Part shown: positions 8,517-17,069 of the stretch, piece after piece | Layout of the letters: the number at the start of each line of letters is the position of its first letter | Position numbering within the stretch: the first letter of the stretch is position 1 | Assembly: GCA_945862265.1 (NCBI GenBank) | Contig: CAMAXP010000001.1 | Coordinates: forward strand, 62,001-126,000 | Direction: 5' to 3' | DNA: 64,000 bases | DNA from: Bordetella parapertussis | GTDB taxonomy: Bacteria; Pseudomonadota; Gammaproteobacteria; Burkholderiales; SG8-39 | Notes under the pieces: model-generated | The model's input: the letters and a program-made list of their open reading frames with translations, nothing else | Databases searched by the model: none | Told to the model about the DNA's origin: nothing | Made by a program: the position numbers and the translations under genes

Positions 8517-10898
8517 ATGAGTGGTGAACACGGCAAGCCCGGACAGGGCATAGGCGCGCGCGTCCCGCGCAAGGAAGACTCCCGCCACCTGCACGGCAAG
8601 GGTCAGTACGTATCGGACATGATGCTCCCCGGCCAGCGCGAAGTGGCGTTCCTTCGCAGCCCCGTGGCGCACGGTCGCATCCGCGGCATCAAGAAGCCTG
8701 CCGGTTCGGAGGGCCGCGTCTTCGTGCGCGAGGACCTCGCCGAGGCGAAAGACATCGTGGCGCCGTCCACGCTGCCCTCTTACAAGGTTTCGGGCCAGCC
8801 GCCCCTCGCGCACGGCAAGGTGCGCTTCGTGGGCGAGCCGGTCGTCATGTGCGTGGCGAAGACCCGCGCGCAGGCCGAGGACCTGTGCGAGCAGGTGCAA
8901 CTCGACATCGAGGAGCTGCCCGTGCTGGTGGACTCCGAAACCGCGCGCTTCGAAAAGAACACGCGCGTTCACGAGGAGTGGGACGACAACCTGTTCCTGT
9001 CGCTGTCTGTGGAAAACGGCTTTGAAGCGCTGGCGAAGAAGGCCACCGTGGTGGTCAAGCGCGAAGTCGAACTCTCCCGCCAGGCCATGGTGCCGATGGA
9101 GGGCAAGGCCGTGGTGGCGCACTGGGACGAGCGCGCCGACCAGCTGGTCATGTACTACTCGACCCAGACGCCGCATATCGTGCGCACAGGCATCGCGCAG
9201 TTCCTCGGCCTCGACGAAGGCCAGGTGCGCATCATTGCCCCTGACGTGGGTGGCGGCTTCGGCTACAAGGTCATCGTCCATCCCGAGGAACTCGCGGTGG
9301 CATGGCTGGCGATGAAGTACAAGAAGCCCTACCGGTGGATCGAGGATCGCAGGGAGCACCTCGTTTCCGGCGCCAACGCCCGCCAGCACAAGTACCAACT
9401 GACCGGCTATGCCGACGACAAGGGCCGGCTCCTGGCACTCGATGCCGAGATCACGATCGACGGCGGGGCGTACTCCAACTGGCCGTTCACGATCGGCCTG
9501 GAGCCGGGTCAGGCCATGGGCAACCTGCCGGGGCCGTACGACTTCCAGGGCTACCGCTGCAAGACCTACTGCGTGGCGACCAACAAGCCCGGCTTCATGC
9601 CGTACCGCGGCGTGGCGCGCACCGGCGTGTGCTTCGCGATGGAACTGCTGATGGACGCGATCGCGCGTGCCGTGGACCGAGACCCGTACGAAGTCCGGAT
9701 GGAAAACCTCGTGCGCCCGGAGCAGATGCCGTACGACAACGTCGTGAAGAAACACTACGACAGCGGCAACTACCCGGCGGCACTGGCTCTTGCTCGCGAG
9801 AAGTTCGACCACGCCAAGTGGCTTGAACGGCAGAAGAAGGGCGAGCCCGACGGCCGCAAGATCGGCATCGGCTACGCGAGCTACTGCGAGCAGTCGGCGC
9901 ACGGCACCAGCGTGTTCGCGACCTGGGGCCTGCCGCTTGTGCCGGGCTACGACCAGTCGGCGGTCAAGCTCACGCCGGACGGCGGGCTGGAAGTGCGTGT
10001 TGGGGTGCACTCGCACGGGCAGGGCATGGAAACCACGTTCGCGCAGCTTGCGCACGAGGTCCTCGGAATCGACGTGCAGAAGGTCAAGATCACGCACGGC
10101 GATACGGGCACCACGCCGTATTCGACCGGCACTTACGCCTCGCGCTCGATCGTGATGGCGGGTGGCGCGACGCTCAAGGCCTGCGCGGAGTTGATCCCCC
10201 GCATCATCAAGATCGGCGCGTTCCTGATCGGCTGCAAGGACGAGGAGGCGCGCTTCGACAAGGTGCACGGCGTCGTCGGGCCGGACGGCAAGAGCGTGGA
10301 CCTGAAGGAAATCTGCAGCGTCTGGTACCTGCGGCCCGACCGGGCGCCGCTCGATGTGGACCGGCGCGGGCTCGAAGTCAGCGTGAGCTACAAGCCGGAT
10401 CGCGATAGCGGCGCGTTCAGCTACGCCTCGCACGCCGTGGCCGTGGCGGTGGATACCGAGACCGGGCAGGTCGAGATCCTTGATTACGTGATCGCGGAGG
10501 ACTGCGGCACGCTGGTCAACCCGATGGTGGTCGAAGGCCAGACCCTTGGTGGCGTGGCGCAGGGCATAGGCACCGCGATGTACGAGGAAATCCAGTACGA
10601 CGCGAACGGCCAGCCCAACGCCTCCACGTTTGCCGACTACCTGCTCCCGGGGCCCACTGAGATTCCGAACATGCGCATCTTCCACATGGAGACGCCGTCG
10701 CCTTACACCATGTACGGCATCAAGGGCATGGGCGAGGGCGGGGCCATTGCGCCGCCGGCCGTGATCTTCAATGCGGTGAACGACGCATTGCGCGCCACCG
10801 GCGCGGAGGTCAGCAAGACGCCGCTGACCCCGCATCGCCTGCTCGCAGAAATCGAAAGGGCCCGGCAACAGGCTGTGCCGAAGCGGGAGGCTGCATGA
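8517..10898 (+). CDS. Xanthine dehydrogenase-family molybdopterin (large) subunit
   Basis: A 793-residue catalytic subunit of a molybdenum hydroxylase. AGGAGAAG precedes the ATG at 8517. Visible parts are the N-terminal RKEDSRHLHGKGQYVSDM, APDVGGGFGYK (Mo-cofactor contact), and PYRGVARTGVCFAMELLMD at the active-site loop. The C-terminal KGMGEGGAI contains the catalytic Glu (GEGG). The active loop reads YRGVAR, not the AYRCSFR of form I CO dehydrogenase, so CO oxidation is unlikely and hydroxylation of a heterocycle or aldehyde is more likely. It overlaps the FAD subunit by 4 bp. A long open frame antisense to it is a codon-bias shadow. Confidence 0.93.
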   Translation: MSGEHGKPGQGIGARVPRKEDSRHLHGKGQYVSDMMLPGQREVAFLRSPVAHGRIRGIKKPAGSEGRVFVREDLAEAKDIVAPSTLPSYKVSGQPPLAHGKVRFVGEPVVMCVAKTRAQAEDLCEQVQLDIEELPVLVDSETARFEKNTRVHEEWDDNLFLSLSVENGFEALAKKATVVVKREVELSRQAMVPMEGKAVVAHWDERADQLVMYYSTQTPHIVRTGIAQFLGLDEGQVRIIAPDVGGGFGYKVIVHPEELAVAWLAMKYKKPYRWIEDRREHLVSGANARQHKYQLTGYADDKGRLLALDAEITIDGGAYSNWPFTIGLEPGQAMGNLPGPYDFQGYRCKTYCVATNKPGFMPYRGVARTGVCFAMELLMDAIARAVDRDPYEVRMENLVRPEQMPYDNVVKKHYDSGNYPAALALAREKFDHAKWLERQKKGEPDGRKIGIGYASYCEQSAHGTSVFATWGLPLVPGYDQSAVKLTPDGGLEVRVGVHSHGQGMETTFAQLAHEVLGIDVQKVKITHGDTGTTPYSTGTYASRSIVMAGGATLKACAELIPRIIKIGAFLIGCKDEEARFDKVHGVVGPDGKSVDLKEICSVWYLRPDRAPLDVDRRGLEVSVSYKPDRDSGAFSYASHAVAVAVDTETGQVEILDYVIAEDCGTLVNPMVVEGQTLGGVAQGIGTAMYEEIQYDANGQPNASTFADYLLPGPTEIPNMRIFHMETPSPYTMYGIKGMGEGGAIAPPAVIFNAVNDALRATGAEVSKTPLTPHRLLAEIERARQQAVPKREAA

Positions 10899-11716
10899 AG
10901 GCCGCCGCTTTCGAGTACCTCAAGGCCGGCGATGTCGCCGGCGCCGTCAAGGCGCTGGCAGGGGCCGCTGGCGAAGCCAAGGCCCTCGGTGGCGGCCAGT
11001 CCCTCGGGCCGATGCTCAACCTGCGGCTGACCCGTCCCAAGCTGTTGGTCGACGTGTCGCGGCTGGACGCCATGCGTGCCATTGAAGACAAGGGCGCTGC
11101 CTGGCGTTTTGGCGGGGCGGTCACGCATTCGGCCATCGAGGACGCCAAGCTCCCCGGCTGCACCGTGATGTCCGACGTGGCAAAGGGCATCGCCTATCGC
11201 ACGATCCGCAACCGCGGGACGATCGGGGGCAGCCTGGCGCACGCAGATCCAGCCGCCGACTGGCCGCTGGCACTGCCGGCGCTCGGGGCGACCATTTTTA
11301 TTTCCGGTCCCGCAGGCGAGCGGAGCGTTCCAGCAGCGGACTTCATGAAAGGCGCGTTTGCCACCGTGCTCGCCGAGGACGAACTCGTCGTGGCGGTGGA
11401 GGTGCCGAAGCTTTCGGCGTCCGCGCGCTGGGGCTACTGGAAGTTCTGCCGCAAGACCGGGGAGTTTCCCGAGGCCAGCGCCGCGATGCTGCTCGACCCG
11501 GAGCACAAGGTGGCACGGCTCTGGGTGGGCGCATTGAACGGCGCGCCGCAATCCCTCGATAGGCTGGCGGCCGACCTCGCCATGCGCGGGTCGCTCGCCG
11601 CGAGCGAAACCGCGGTCAGCGCCGCGCTCGAACTGTCCGCCCCGGAACCCGATCCCATCCTGCGCCGGCTGCAAGTCACCGCTGTCCGCCGCGCAGTGCA
11701 AAAAGGATTTGCCTGA
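10895..11716 (+). CDS. Molybdenum hydroxylase FAD-binding (medium) subunit
   Basis: A 273-residue CoxM/XdhB-like protein. GGGQSLGPMLNLRLTRP is the FAD pyrophosphate-binding motif, and TIRNRGTIGGSLAHADPAADW is the second flavin motif of the family. It passes electrons from the Fe-S subunit to an acceptor. It overlaps the large subunit by 4 bp and the Fe-S subunit by 1 bp (TGATG), so the three chains are probably made in equal amounts. Size is slightly short of the usual 280-290. Confidence 0.92.
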   Translation: MKAAAFEYLKAGDVAGAVKALAGAAGEAKALGGGQSLGPMLNLRLTRPKLLVDVSRLDAMRAIEDKGAAWRFGGAVTHSAIEDAKLPGCTVMSDVAKGIAYRTIRNRGTIGGSLAHADPAADWPLALPALGATIFISGPAGERSVPAADFMKGAFATVLAEDELVVAVEVPKLSASARWGYWKFCRKTGEFPEASAAMLLDPEHKVARLWVGALNGAPQSLDRLAADLAMRGSLAASETAVSAALELSAPEPDPILRRLQVTAVRRAVQKGFA

Positions 11717-12867
11717 TGCAACCCGTATCCCTGATTGTCAACGGCGAAAAGGTCGATTCGCACGCAGAACCGAGAACCCATCTCGGCGATTTCCTGCGCG
11801 AGGACCAGCGCCTCACCGGCACCCACCTCGGGTGCGAACACGGCATCTGCGGCGCCTGTACCGTGCTCATCGACGGCGTGCCGTCGCGCTCGTGCATCGC
11901 CTATACCGTGGCCTGCGAGGGGCGCGAGGTGCGCACCATCGAAGGCTTCGGCGACGACGCTGTCATGGCGCAGCTGCGCTCCGCATTCAATCTTGAGCAC
12001 GCGCTGCAGTGCGGTTTTTGCACACCCGGCATGCTCATCGCGGCACGAGACCTGGTGTTGCGCGTGCCGGATGCGGATGAGAAGCGCGTACGCGTGGAAA
12101 TGTCAGGCAACCTCTGCCGATGCACGGGTTATCGCGGCATCGTGCGTGCGATCCTGAGCGTGCTCGAGCTGCGGCGCGTGGCCAATGACCCGTCCATCGA
12201 GGTGGCCGAGCCAGCCGTGCCGGTAGCGTTTGCGCCATTCCAGGCGGTCGCGGCCTCCGCCGCGCCCGAACCGGCCCCTGCTGCGCCCGCAGCGGCACCC
12301 GCCGCGGCCCCGAAGAAGGGCGGCACGGTGATCGAGGATGAATTCACCGTCGACCACCCGGTGGCCAAGGTCTGGGATATTTTCGCCGACATGCCTGCTG
12401 TGGCGGGCTGCCTGCCCGGGGCGGAGATCAGCGAGCACACCCCGACATCGCTCAAGGGAAAGATCTCCACCAAGTTCGGCCCGATGCGGGCCGCGTTTGC
12501 CGGTTCGGCCGCGTTGGAGAGGGACGATGCCGCCAAGCGTGGTGCAATCAAGGGCAACGGCACGGACAGCCTTTCCGGATCGCGCGCTCGCGGCGACATC
12601 AGCTACCAGCTCTTCGATGCCGGAGGCGGACGTACCCGTGTGGCCGTCGCCATCGATTACAGCCTGCAGGGGCCGCTCGCGCAGTTCTCGCGCGGCGGGC
12701 TCGTCAAGGAGTTCGTCAAGAAGATGGTGGCGGATTTCGCCGCCAACCTGAACGCGAAGCTCGGCACGCCCGAAGGCACGGCGGCGCCTGTTGTCGCCTC
12801 CGAGATGAAGATCGAGGCCGGCAGCGTGCTCTGGAACTGGCTGAAGAGTCTCTTCGGAATCAAATAA
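11716..12867 (+). CDS. Fusion of 2Fe-2S (CoxS) subunit with a CoxG/SRPBCC domain
   Basis: A 383-residue two-domain protein. Residues 1-155 are a complete CoxS unit with plant-type cluster Cys40, Cys45, Cys48 and Cys60 and second-cluster Cys99, Cys102, Cys134 and Cys136 (QCGFCTPG, NLCRCTGYR). An Ala/Pro-rich linker spans about 172-200. Residues 205-345 form a CoxG carbon-monoxide-dehydrogenase-accessory-type START-like domain (FADMPAVAGCLPGAEI). CoxG normally is a separate gene that recruits the enzyme to the membrane. The end, VLWNWLKSLFGIK, is an amphipathic or hydrophobic anchor candidate. The fusion would tether the hydroxylase to the membrane; this role is inferred. Confidence 0.92.
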   Translation: MQPVSLIVNGEKVDSHAEPRTHLGDFLREDQRLTGTHLGCEHGICGACTVLIDGVPSRSCIAYTVACEGREVRTIEGFGDDAVMAQLRSAFNLEHALQCGFCTPGMLIAARDLVLRVPDADEKRVRVEMSGNLCRCTGYRGIVRAILSVLELRRVANDPSIEVAEPAVPVAFAPFQAVAASAAPEPAPAAPAAAPAAAPKKGGTVIEDEFTVDHPVAKVWDIFADMPAVAGCLPGAEISEHTPTSLKGKISTKFGPMRAAFAGSAALERDDAAKRGAIKGNGTDSLSGSRARGDISYQLFDAGGGRTRVAVAIDYSLQGPLAQFSRGGLVKEFVKKMVADFAANLNAKLGTPEGTAAPVVASEMKIEAGSVLWNWLKSLFGIK

Positions 12868-12880
12868 CCAGGCGGTCGAC

Positions 12881-13149
12881 ATGAATACGATCCGCAAAAT
12901 GCGCAGTGGCCATCGCACCACTGTTCGTGATCTGGATGGGCTCGGGCGCCGAGCCCAAGCTCGCAATCACCGTGCTGATCGCCGTGTTCCTGATCGTCAT
13001 AGACACGGTGCTGGGCCTGAAGTCCGTGCCGCCGGACATCCTCGATCTTCGCGGGCATGAAGGTCGCCATCTCGCTTGCGCTGGCCGTGGCCGAACGCCT
13101 TGCGATCCCCTGGCATTCGTCCCAGAAAGATTACGTGCCGACGGCCTGA
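12881..13149 (+). pseudogene. Remnant of a SsuC/TauC-type ABC permease
   Basis: Between the Cox fusion and the next gene, two frames carry pieces of a nitrate/sulfonate/taurine ABC permease. From 12906 the frame gives VAIAPLFVIWMGSGAEPKLA and then a hydrophobic run to DTVLGLKSVPPDILDL. From about 13050 another frame gives FAGMKVAISLALAVAER and a stop at 13147. These are adjoining segments of the permease domain around the EAA region. The first ~120 residues and the C-terminus are missing and there is at least one frameshift. No ATPase or binding protein remains nearby, so an older transporter was lost here, perhaps replaced by the TRAP system. Confidence 0.72.
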
Positions 13150-13189
13150 GCCGCGGCTTTTTTGCAGCCCAACCACCCAAGGAGACCCC

Positions 13190-13564
13190 ATGAAGGCGAT
13201 CGCTGAACTCGGCAACTACCTGCACATCTACGACTTCTACGTCGAAAAGGAGAACATCGACGAGTTCATCCGCCTGTTCAACGAGTTCGACTACGGCGGC
13301 AACAACCCCATGCACGAGTCCCCGGCCCAGGCCAAGGACGGCGCGATGTGCCAGGACGTGGACGACCCGACGCACTTCTGGCTGATCGGCGAGTGGAAGG
13401 AGATCGCCGAACACGCCCGCATCCGCAAGATCCTCGCCACCGAACTCAAGCCCGCCTTCGTCGGCATGATCAAGGGCAGCGGCTTCGTGCCCAAGTACGC
13501 CAAGGTCGTGTCGGCCACGCCGCAGCACATCCTTGACGCTGCCAACAAGAAAGCCGCGGCGTAA
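13190..13564 (+). CDS. Small ABM-like (dimeric alpha-beta barrel) protein of unknown function
   Basis: A 124-residue protein preceded by AAGGAGA at 13179-13185. The pattern YLHIYDFYVEKENIDEFIRLF, then FWLIGEWKEIAEHARIRKIL, resembles a one-domain antibiotic-biosynthesis-monooxygenase-like ferredoxin fold, where small homodimers oxidise or isomerise aromatic compounds without cofactors. No family signature is decisive, so the fold assignment is tentative. It is followed 5 bp later by the GST gene and probably belongs to the same transcript. Confidence 0.6.
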   Translation: MKAIAELGNYLHIYDFYVEKENIDEFIRLFNEFDYGGNNPMHESPAQAKDGAMCQDVDDPTHFWLIGEWKEIAEHARIRKILATELKPAFVGMIKGSGFVPKYAKVVSATPQHILDAANKKAAA

Positions 13565-13569
13565 GGACT

Positions 13570-14211
13570 GTGCAGCTCTATACGTTTTTCCGGTCCTCGA
13601 CCTCGTTCCGGCTGAGGATTGCGCTGGCCTACAAGGGCATCGTCTACGAGCCGCACTTCGTCAGCCTGCCGAAGTTGGAGCACCAAGCGCCGGGATACCT
13701 TGAGAAAAATCCCCAGGGGCTGGTGCCGGCCCTGGTGGACGACGCCGGGCAGGTGTTCACCCAGTCGATGGCGATGATCGAGTACCTGGACGACGTGCAC
13801 CCCGAGCCGCCGCTGATGCCGAAGGATCCGGTGGAGAAGTGGTACGTGCGCGCCGTCTCGCAGATCATCGGTTGTGAGATGCATCCGCTGAACAACGTGC
13901 GGGTGCTCAAGTACCTCAAGGGCTACGGGCTCGATGACGCCAAGGTCAATGGCGACTGGTACCCGCACTGGGTGGACGAGGGCTTTAAGAGCCTCGAGGC
14001 TTTCCTGGTGGAACAGAAGCGCACCGGCAAGTACTGCCTGGGCGATCAGTTCACCATGGCCGACGTCTGCCTGATCCCCCAGGTGTTCAATGCGCAGCGC
14101 TTCAACTGCGACCTCGCGGCTTACCCGACGGTCATGCGGGTATTCGAGGCCGGGGCGGCGCTGGAAGCAGTGAAGAAAGTCGAACCCTCGACCCAGCCGG
14201 ACAAGTTCTGA
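13570..14211 (+). CDS. Zeta-class glutathione S-transferase / maleylacetoacetate isomerase-like
   Basis: A 213-residue protein with a GTG start at 13570. The N-terminal thioredoxin-like domain has the zeta-class signature SSTSFRLRIAL (residues 9-19), followed by NPQGLVPALVDD with the cis-Pro and by QSMAMIEYLDD with the Gln-Ser glutathione contact. The helical C-terminal domain ends GDQFTMADVCLIPQV, the usual N-capping box. Members isomerise maleylacetoacetate or maleylpyruvate, or dehalogenate alpha-halo acids. It closes the plus-strand operon, consistent with a ring-cleavage product being isomerised, but the substrate is not determined. Confidence 0.88.
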   Translation: MQLYTFFRSSTSFRLRIALAYKGIVYEPHFVSLPKLEHQAPGYLEKNPQGLVPALVDDAGQVFTQSMAMIEYLDDVHPEPPLMPKDPVEKWYVRAVSQIIGCEMHPLNNVRVLKYLKGYGLDDAKVNGDWYPHWVDEGFKSLEAFLVEQKRTGKYCLGDQFTMADVCLIPQVFNAQRFNCDLAAYPTVMRVFEAGAALEAVKKVEPSTQPDKF

Positions 14212-14307
14212 GCGGGTCTCGGTACGACCCCTAATTCATGGAAATGTTTTCGAAAGTCCTTGACTGGAGCCGCTTCCATGGCAGTTCATGTACTGGTATC
14301 GATGCAT

Positions 14308-15099
14308 TCAATACGGAATCGACCGGCCCGATCCGCCGTCCACGGCGATGGCCTGCCCGGTGATCGCCGAGGCGGCGTCCGAGCACAGGAACAACACCAG
14401 GTTTGCCAGGTCCTCGGGCTGGATGAATCGCCCGATGGGGATCTCCTTCAGCCTCAGCGCCTTAACTTCTTCGAGCGGGCATCCGTCCAGCTCGGCCCAG
14501 CGCGCCAGCATGGCTTCTAGGCGCGGCGTCCACGTGTAGCCGGGGTGGATCGTGTTGACGGTGATGCCGTCCTTGCCGACCTGCTCGGAGAGGTGCTTGG
14601 TGAAGTTGGTCACGGCCGCGTTGACCACGCCATTGGTCATGCGGTATTCGCTGACGATGCGCGCCGTCATGCCGGCCATGTTGATGATCCGGCCGCGGCC
14701 GGATTTCTGCATGTGCGGCAGCACTTCGCGGGCGCAGCGCACGTAGCCCATGAGCTTGACGTCGAGGTGGTGCTTCCACTCCTCGTCGGAGAGCGCGGAA
14801 AAGCTGTTCTGCCCGGAGCTCACCGCGTTGTTCAGCAGGATGTCGATCCGGCCGTAATGCGCGACGGTCATTTCGACGAAACGGCGGATGTCCGCGCTTT
14901 GGACCACGTCGGCCCGCACGGTGAGGATATCCACGCCCAGGGCCCGGAATTCCGCAGCAGCCTCTTCCAGTCCGGCCTCGCCGCGCGCGCACATCGCGAT
15001 CCTGGCGCCAGACTGTGCCAGCGCCTTCGCCACGGCGCGGCCGATGCCTTTGCTCCCACCGGTGATCAGCGCGACGCGGCCTTCTAGGTTGACCTTCAT
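14308..15099 (-). CDS. SDR-family protein with a disrupted catalytic triad
   Basis: A 263-residue SDR. The nucleotide-binding TGGSKGIG (residues 13-20) and the LLNNAVSSG strand (about 88-96) are normal, and the C-terminal AITGQAIAVDGGS is standard. The active-site Tyr152 is followed by Asn156 where the family has Lys (YRMTN instead of YxxxK), and the usual Ser-rich strand reads INMAGMTA. It may therefore be catalytically altered or act as a binding or thioester-processing variant. It overlaps the upstream enolase-superfamily gene by 4 bp. Confidence 0.88.
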   Translation of the reverse strand: MKVNLEGRVALITGGSKGIGRAVAKALAQSGARIAMCARGEAGLEEAAAEFRALGVDILTVRADVVQSADIRRFVEMTVAHYGRIDILLNNAVSSGQNSFSALSDEEWKHHLDVKLMGYVRCAREVLPHMQKSGRGRIINMAGMTARIVSEYRMTNGVVNAAVTNFTKHLSEQVGKDGITVNTIHPGYTWTPRLEAMLARWAELDGCPLEEVKALRLKEIPIGRFIQPEDLANLVLFLCSDAASAITGQAIAVDGGSGRSIPY

Positions 15100-16190
15100 T
15101 GCATACCCCGTGTCTTTGAATAGTGCTCGGAACGAATCGCAAACCGGGCCAGCGCCTGCCGGTCGATGCGTGGGGCGTACCCCGCGGGCATCACCACGCA
15201 GCCATCGGCGAATCCGAGCGGATTCTCGAAGAGCCGGTCCACCGGTTTCAGGTAGCCGTTCAGCTCCCCGGCGTTGTCGATGTACTTGTGCGCGACGCAG
15301 GCTTCCATCCAGCAGCCGATTTCGCCCGCCACGCCGTTGCCCAGGACCCGCCGCATGCCATGCATGGTCACCCTTTCGAGGTCGGACACGAGGGCATCGA
15401 TGCCACCGGCCTTGACGAGCTTGAGCTTGATGAAGGCGGCCGCCTTGAGCACGGCGGCGCGGTCGATGTCGGAACTGGCGTAGATCGATTCATCGAGCAT
15501 CATGGGGACAGGCGCCACCTTGGCCACGGCAGCGGCGGCGTCCCAGTCGCGATCGCCGCAGGGTTGTTCGAACAACTCGATGCCTTCGGGCGAGAGCGCC
15601 GCCGTGAACTGCAGCGCCTGCGCCTGCGAGTAGCCCTGGTTGCCGTCGAGGCGAAGCTTCGCGCGACCGCCCACCACGCTCTGGATGCAGGCCACGCGTT
15701 CCAGGTCGGACGGGACGTCGAAACCGACTTTGACCTTGAGCGTGCGGAAGCCGGCCGCGAGCAGTCGCTCTATTTCGAGCGCGATTGCCGGTGCCTTCTT
15801 CGCGTTGACCGGGGCGAGGAGCGGGACGCGCACTTCGCTCCCCGGCGGTGCGAGCAGGGGGTGTCCCTCGGCCATCTCCATGGCGGATATGAGTGAAGCC
15901 ACCGCATGCGAATGCTCATCGCGATGGGCGAGGAGCTCGCGCTTTGCGTCGGCGGTGTCGCGCCCGAGGATGCGGGCCGCATGCTCGCGGCAGAAATTCC
16001 ACCCGCCTTCGCGTGTCTCGTGAGTGTAGCCTTCGACGATGGCCGCCTCGCCGAATCCGTGGCGGCCGTCGCTTGTGCGAACTTCGACGAGGAGCGTTTC
16101 AAGCGCGACGATAGTGGCGATCGCACTCGGGTAAGGCTCGGCCAGGGGCATGTGCAGGTCGTGCAGCACGACCTCGTCGATCACTGCCAC
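15096..16190 (-). CDS. Enolase-superfamily enzyme, muconate-lactonizing/mandelate racemase type
   Basis: A 364-residue protein. The barrel shows Lys152-x-Lys154 (LKVKVG), metal ligands Asp182 (LRLDGNQG), Glu208 (FEQP) and Asp233/Glu234 (MMLDES), and a Lys pair in FIKLKLVKAGG (255-260) as the opposite acid/base. This KxK/K pattern is that of the MLE subgroup (cycloisomerases, dipeptide epimerases, o-succinylbenzoate synthase). The capping domain is shorter than usual around residues 100-125. Its place between a TauD oxygenase and an SDR points to ring or lactone catabolism. The exact reaction is not readable. Confidence 0.9.
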   Translation of the reverse strand: MAVIDEVVLHDLHMPLAEPYPSAIATIVALETLLVEVRTSDGRHGFGEAAIVEGYTHETREGGWNFCREHAARILGRDTADAKRELLAHRDEHSHAVASLISAMEMAEGHPLLAPPGSEVRVPLLAPVNAKKAPAIALEIERLLAAGFRTLKVKVGFDVPSDLERVACIQSVVGGRAKLRLDGNQGYSQAQALQFTAALSPEGIELFEQPCGDRDWDAAAAVAKVAPVPMMLDESIYASSDIDRAAVLKAAAFIKLKLVKAGGIDALVSDLERVTMHGMRRVLGNGVAGEIGCWMEACVAHKYIDNAGELNGYLKPVDRLFENPLGFADGCVVMPAGYAPRIDRQALARFAIRSEHYSKTRGMQ

Positions 16191-16200
16191 TTTGGGCCGC

Positions 16201-17058
16201 TCAATGGACTTCGAAACTGAGCAACTGCGTGCGATGCAGGATCCGGCGGACTTTCGGGTCGAAGGCGTCCCGGCGATGCATCACGCAGCGGTTGTCCCAC
16301 ATGACCACATCGCCGCGCTTCCATTTATGGGCGATCGCAAACTCCTCTTTCGTTGCGTGCAACCACAGTTGCTCCAGAAGGGATTCGCTCTCGGAAAGGG
16401 AAAGGCCTTCGACGTACCCATGCAGGCGCCGTCCGAGGTAGAGCGCCTTGCGATGCGTCTCGGGGTGCTCGATGACCAGCGGGTGCAGCGTGCCGGGCGC
16501 ACTGGTGGGGTCCGTGACGTCGGCGAAACCTTTGCGCAGCGTCCCGGCGCTGGTATAACTGGACGTGTGGTTCGACCGCAGCCCGGCGATGCGCGCTTTG
16601 AGCCCGGCCGGCAGCGTTTCGTAGGCCAGGTACATGGTGTTGAACCAGGTGTCCGCGCCGACCGGCGGGACTTCGACGCCGTACAGGATGCTGGCCGGCG
16701 GCGGCGTGGGCAGGTAGGTCATGTCGCTGTGCCAGGAAAGTTCACCGTCGCCCAATGCGCCGAGCGGAACGCCACCTTCGACCACGTTGGAGACCACCGT
16801 CACCTCGGGCAGGCGGGGCACATGGACCACGCCGACCGCTTTTTCGGCAATCGGCGCTTTTTCGAGCTTGCCGAAGCGCGCGCTGAAGGCGACCAGCGCG
16901 GCGTCGTCGAGCGTCTGGTTGCGGAACACGAGGACCTGGTGCCGCAGCCAGGCGTCGAATATCTCGCGCAGTGTCGCTTTGTCGAGCGGAAGGGATACGT
17001 CGACGCCGCCGATTTCCGCGCCCAGCGCCCCGAGCGTGCGTTCTATCTGGATGGTCAT
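16201..17058 (-). CDS. TauD/TfdA-family 2-oxoglutarate dioxygenase
   Basis: A 285-residue enzyme. The start at 17058 gives TIQIERTLGALGAEIGGVDV, the standard TauD N-terminus; the frame stays open upstream only as a shadow of the Bug gene. Fe ligands are His110 and Asp112 in WHSDMTYLP and His261 in VMHRRDAF. Arg271/272 or Arg276 in KVRRILHRTQL would bind the 2-oxoglutarate carboxylate. Members hydroxylate sulfonates, aryloxyalkanoates or similar side chains so that they break apart. The gene lies 11 bp after the Bug receptor gene in a tight minus-strand operon. Confidence 0.93.
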   Translation of the reverse strand: MTIQIERTLGALGAEIGGVDVSLPLDKATLREIFDAWLRHQVLVFRNQTLDDAALVAFSARFGKLEKAPIAEKAVGVVHVPRLPEVTVVSNVVEGGVPLGALGDGELSWHSDMTYLPTPPPASILYGVEVPPVGADTWFNTMYLAYETLPAGLKARIAGLRSNHTSSYTSAGTLRKGFADVTDPTSAPGTLHPLVIEHPETHRKALYLGRRLHGYVEGLSLSESESLLEQLWLHATKEEFAIAHKWKRGDVVMWDNRCVMHRRDAFDPKVRRILHRTQLLSFEVH

Positions 17059-17069
17059 CGAATGGCCTC

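Noticed and set aside
8451..10868. An 805-codon open frame antisense to the molybdenum-hydroxylase large subunit
   Set aside because: It mirrors the GC-rich third-position bias of the real gene, encodes His/Arg/Val-rich low-complexity protein with no motifs, and has no ribosome site.
8517..12867. Carbon monoxide dehydrogenase operon
   Set aside because: The large-subunit loop reads YRGVAR rather than the AYRCSFR loop of true form I CO dehydrogenase, so only the general molybdenum-hydroxylase call is supported.
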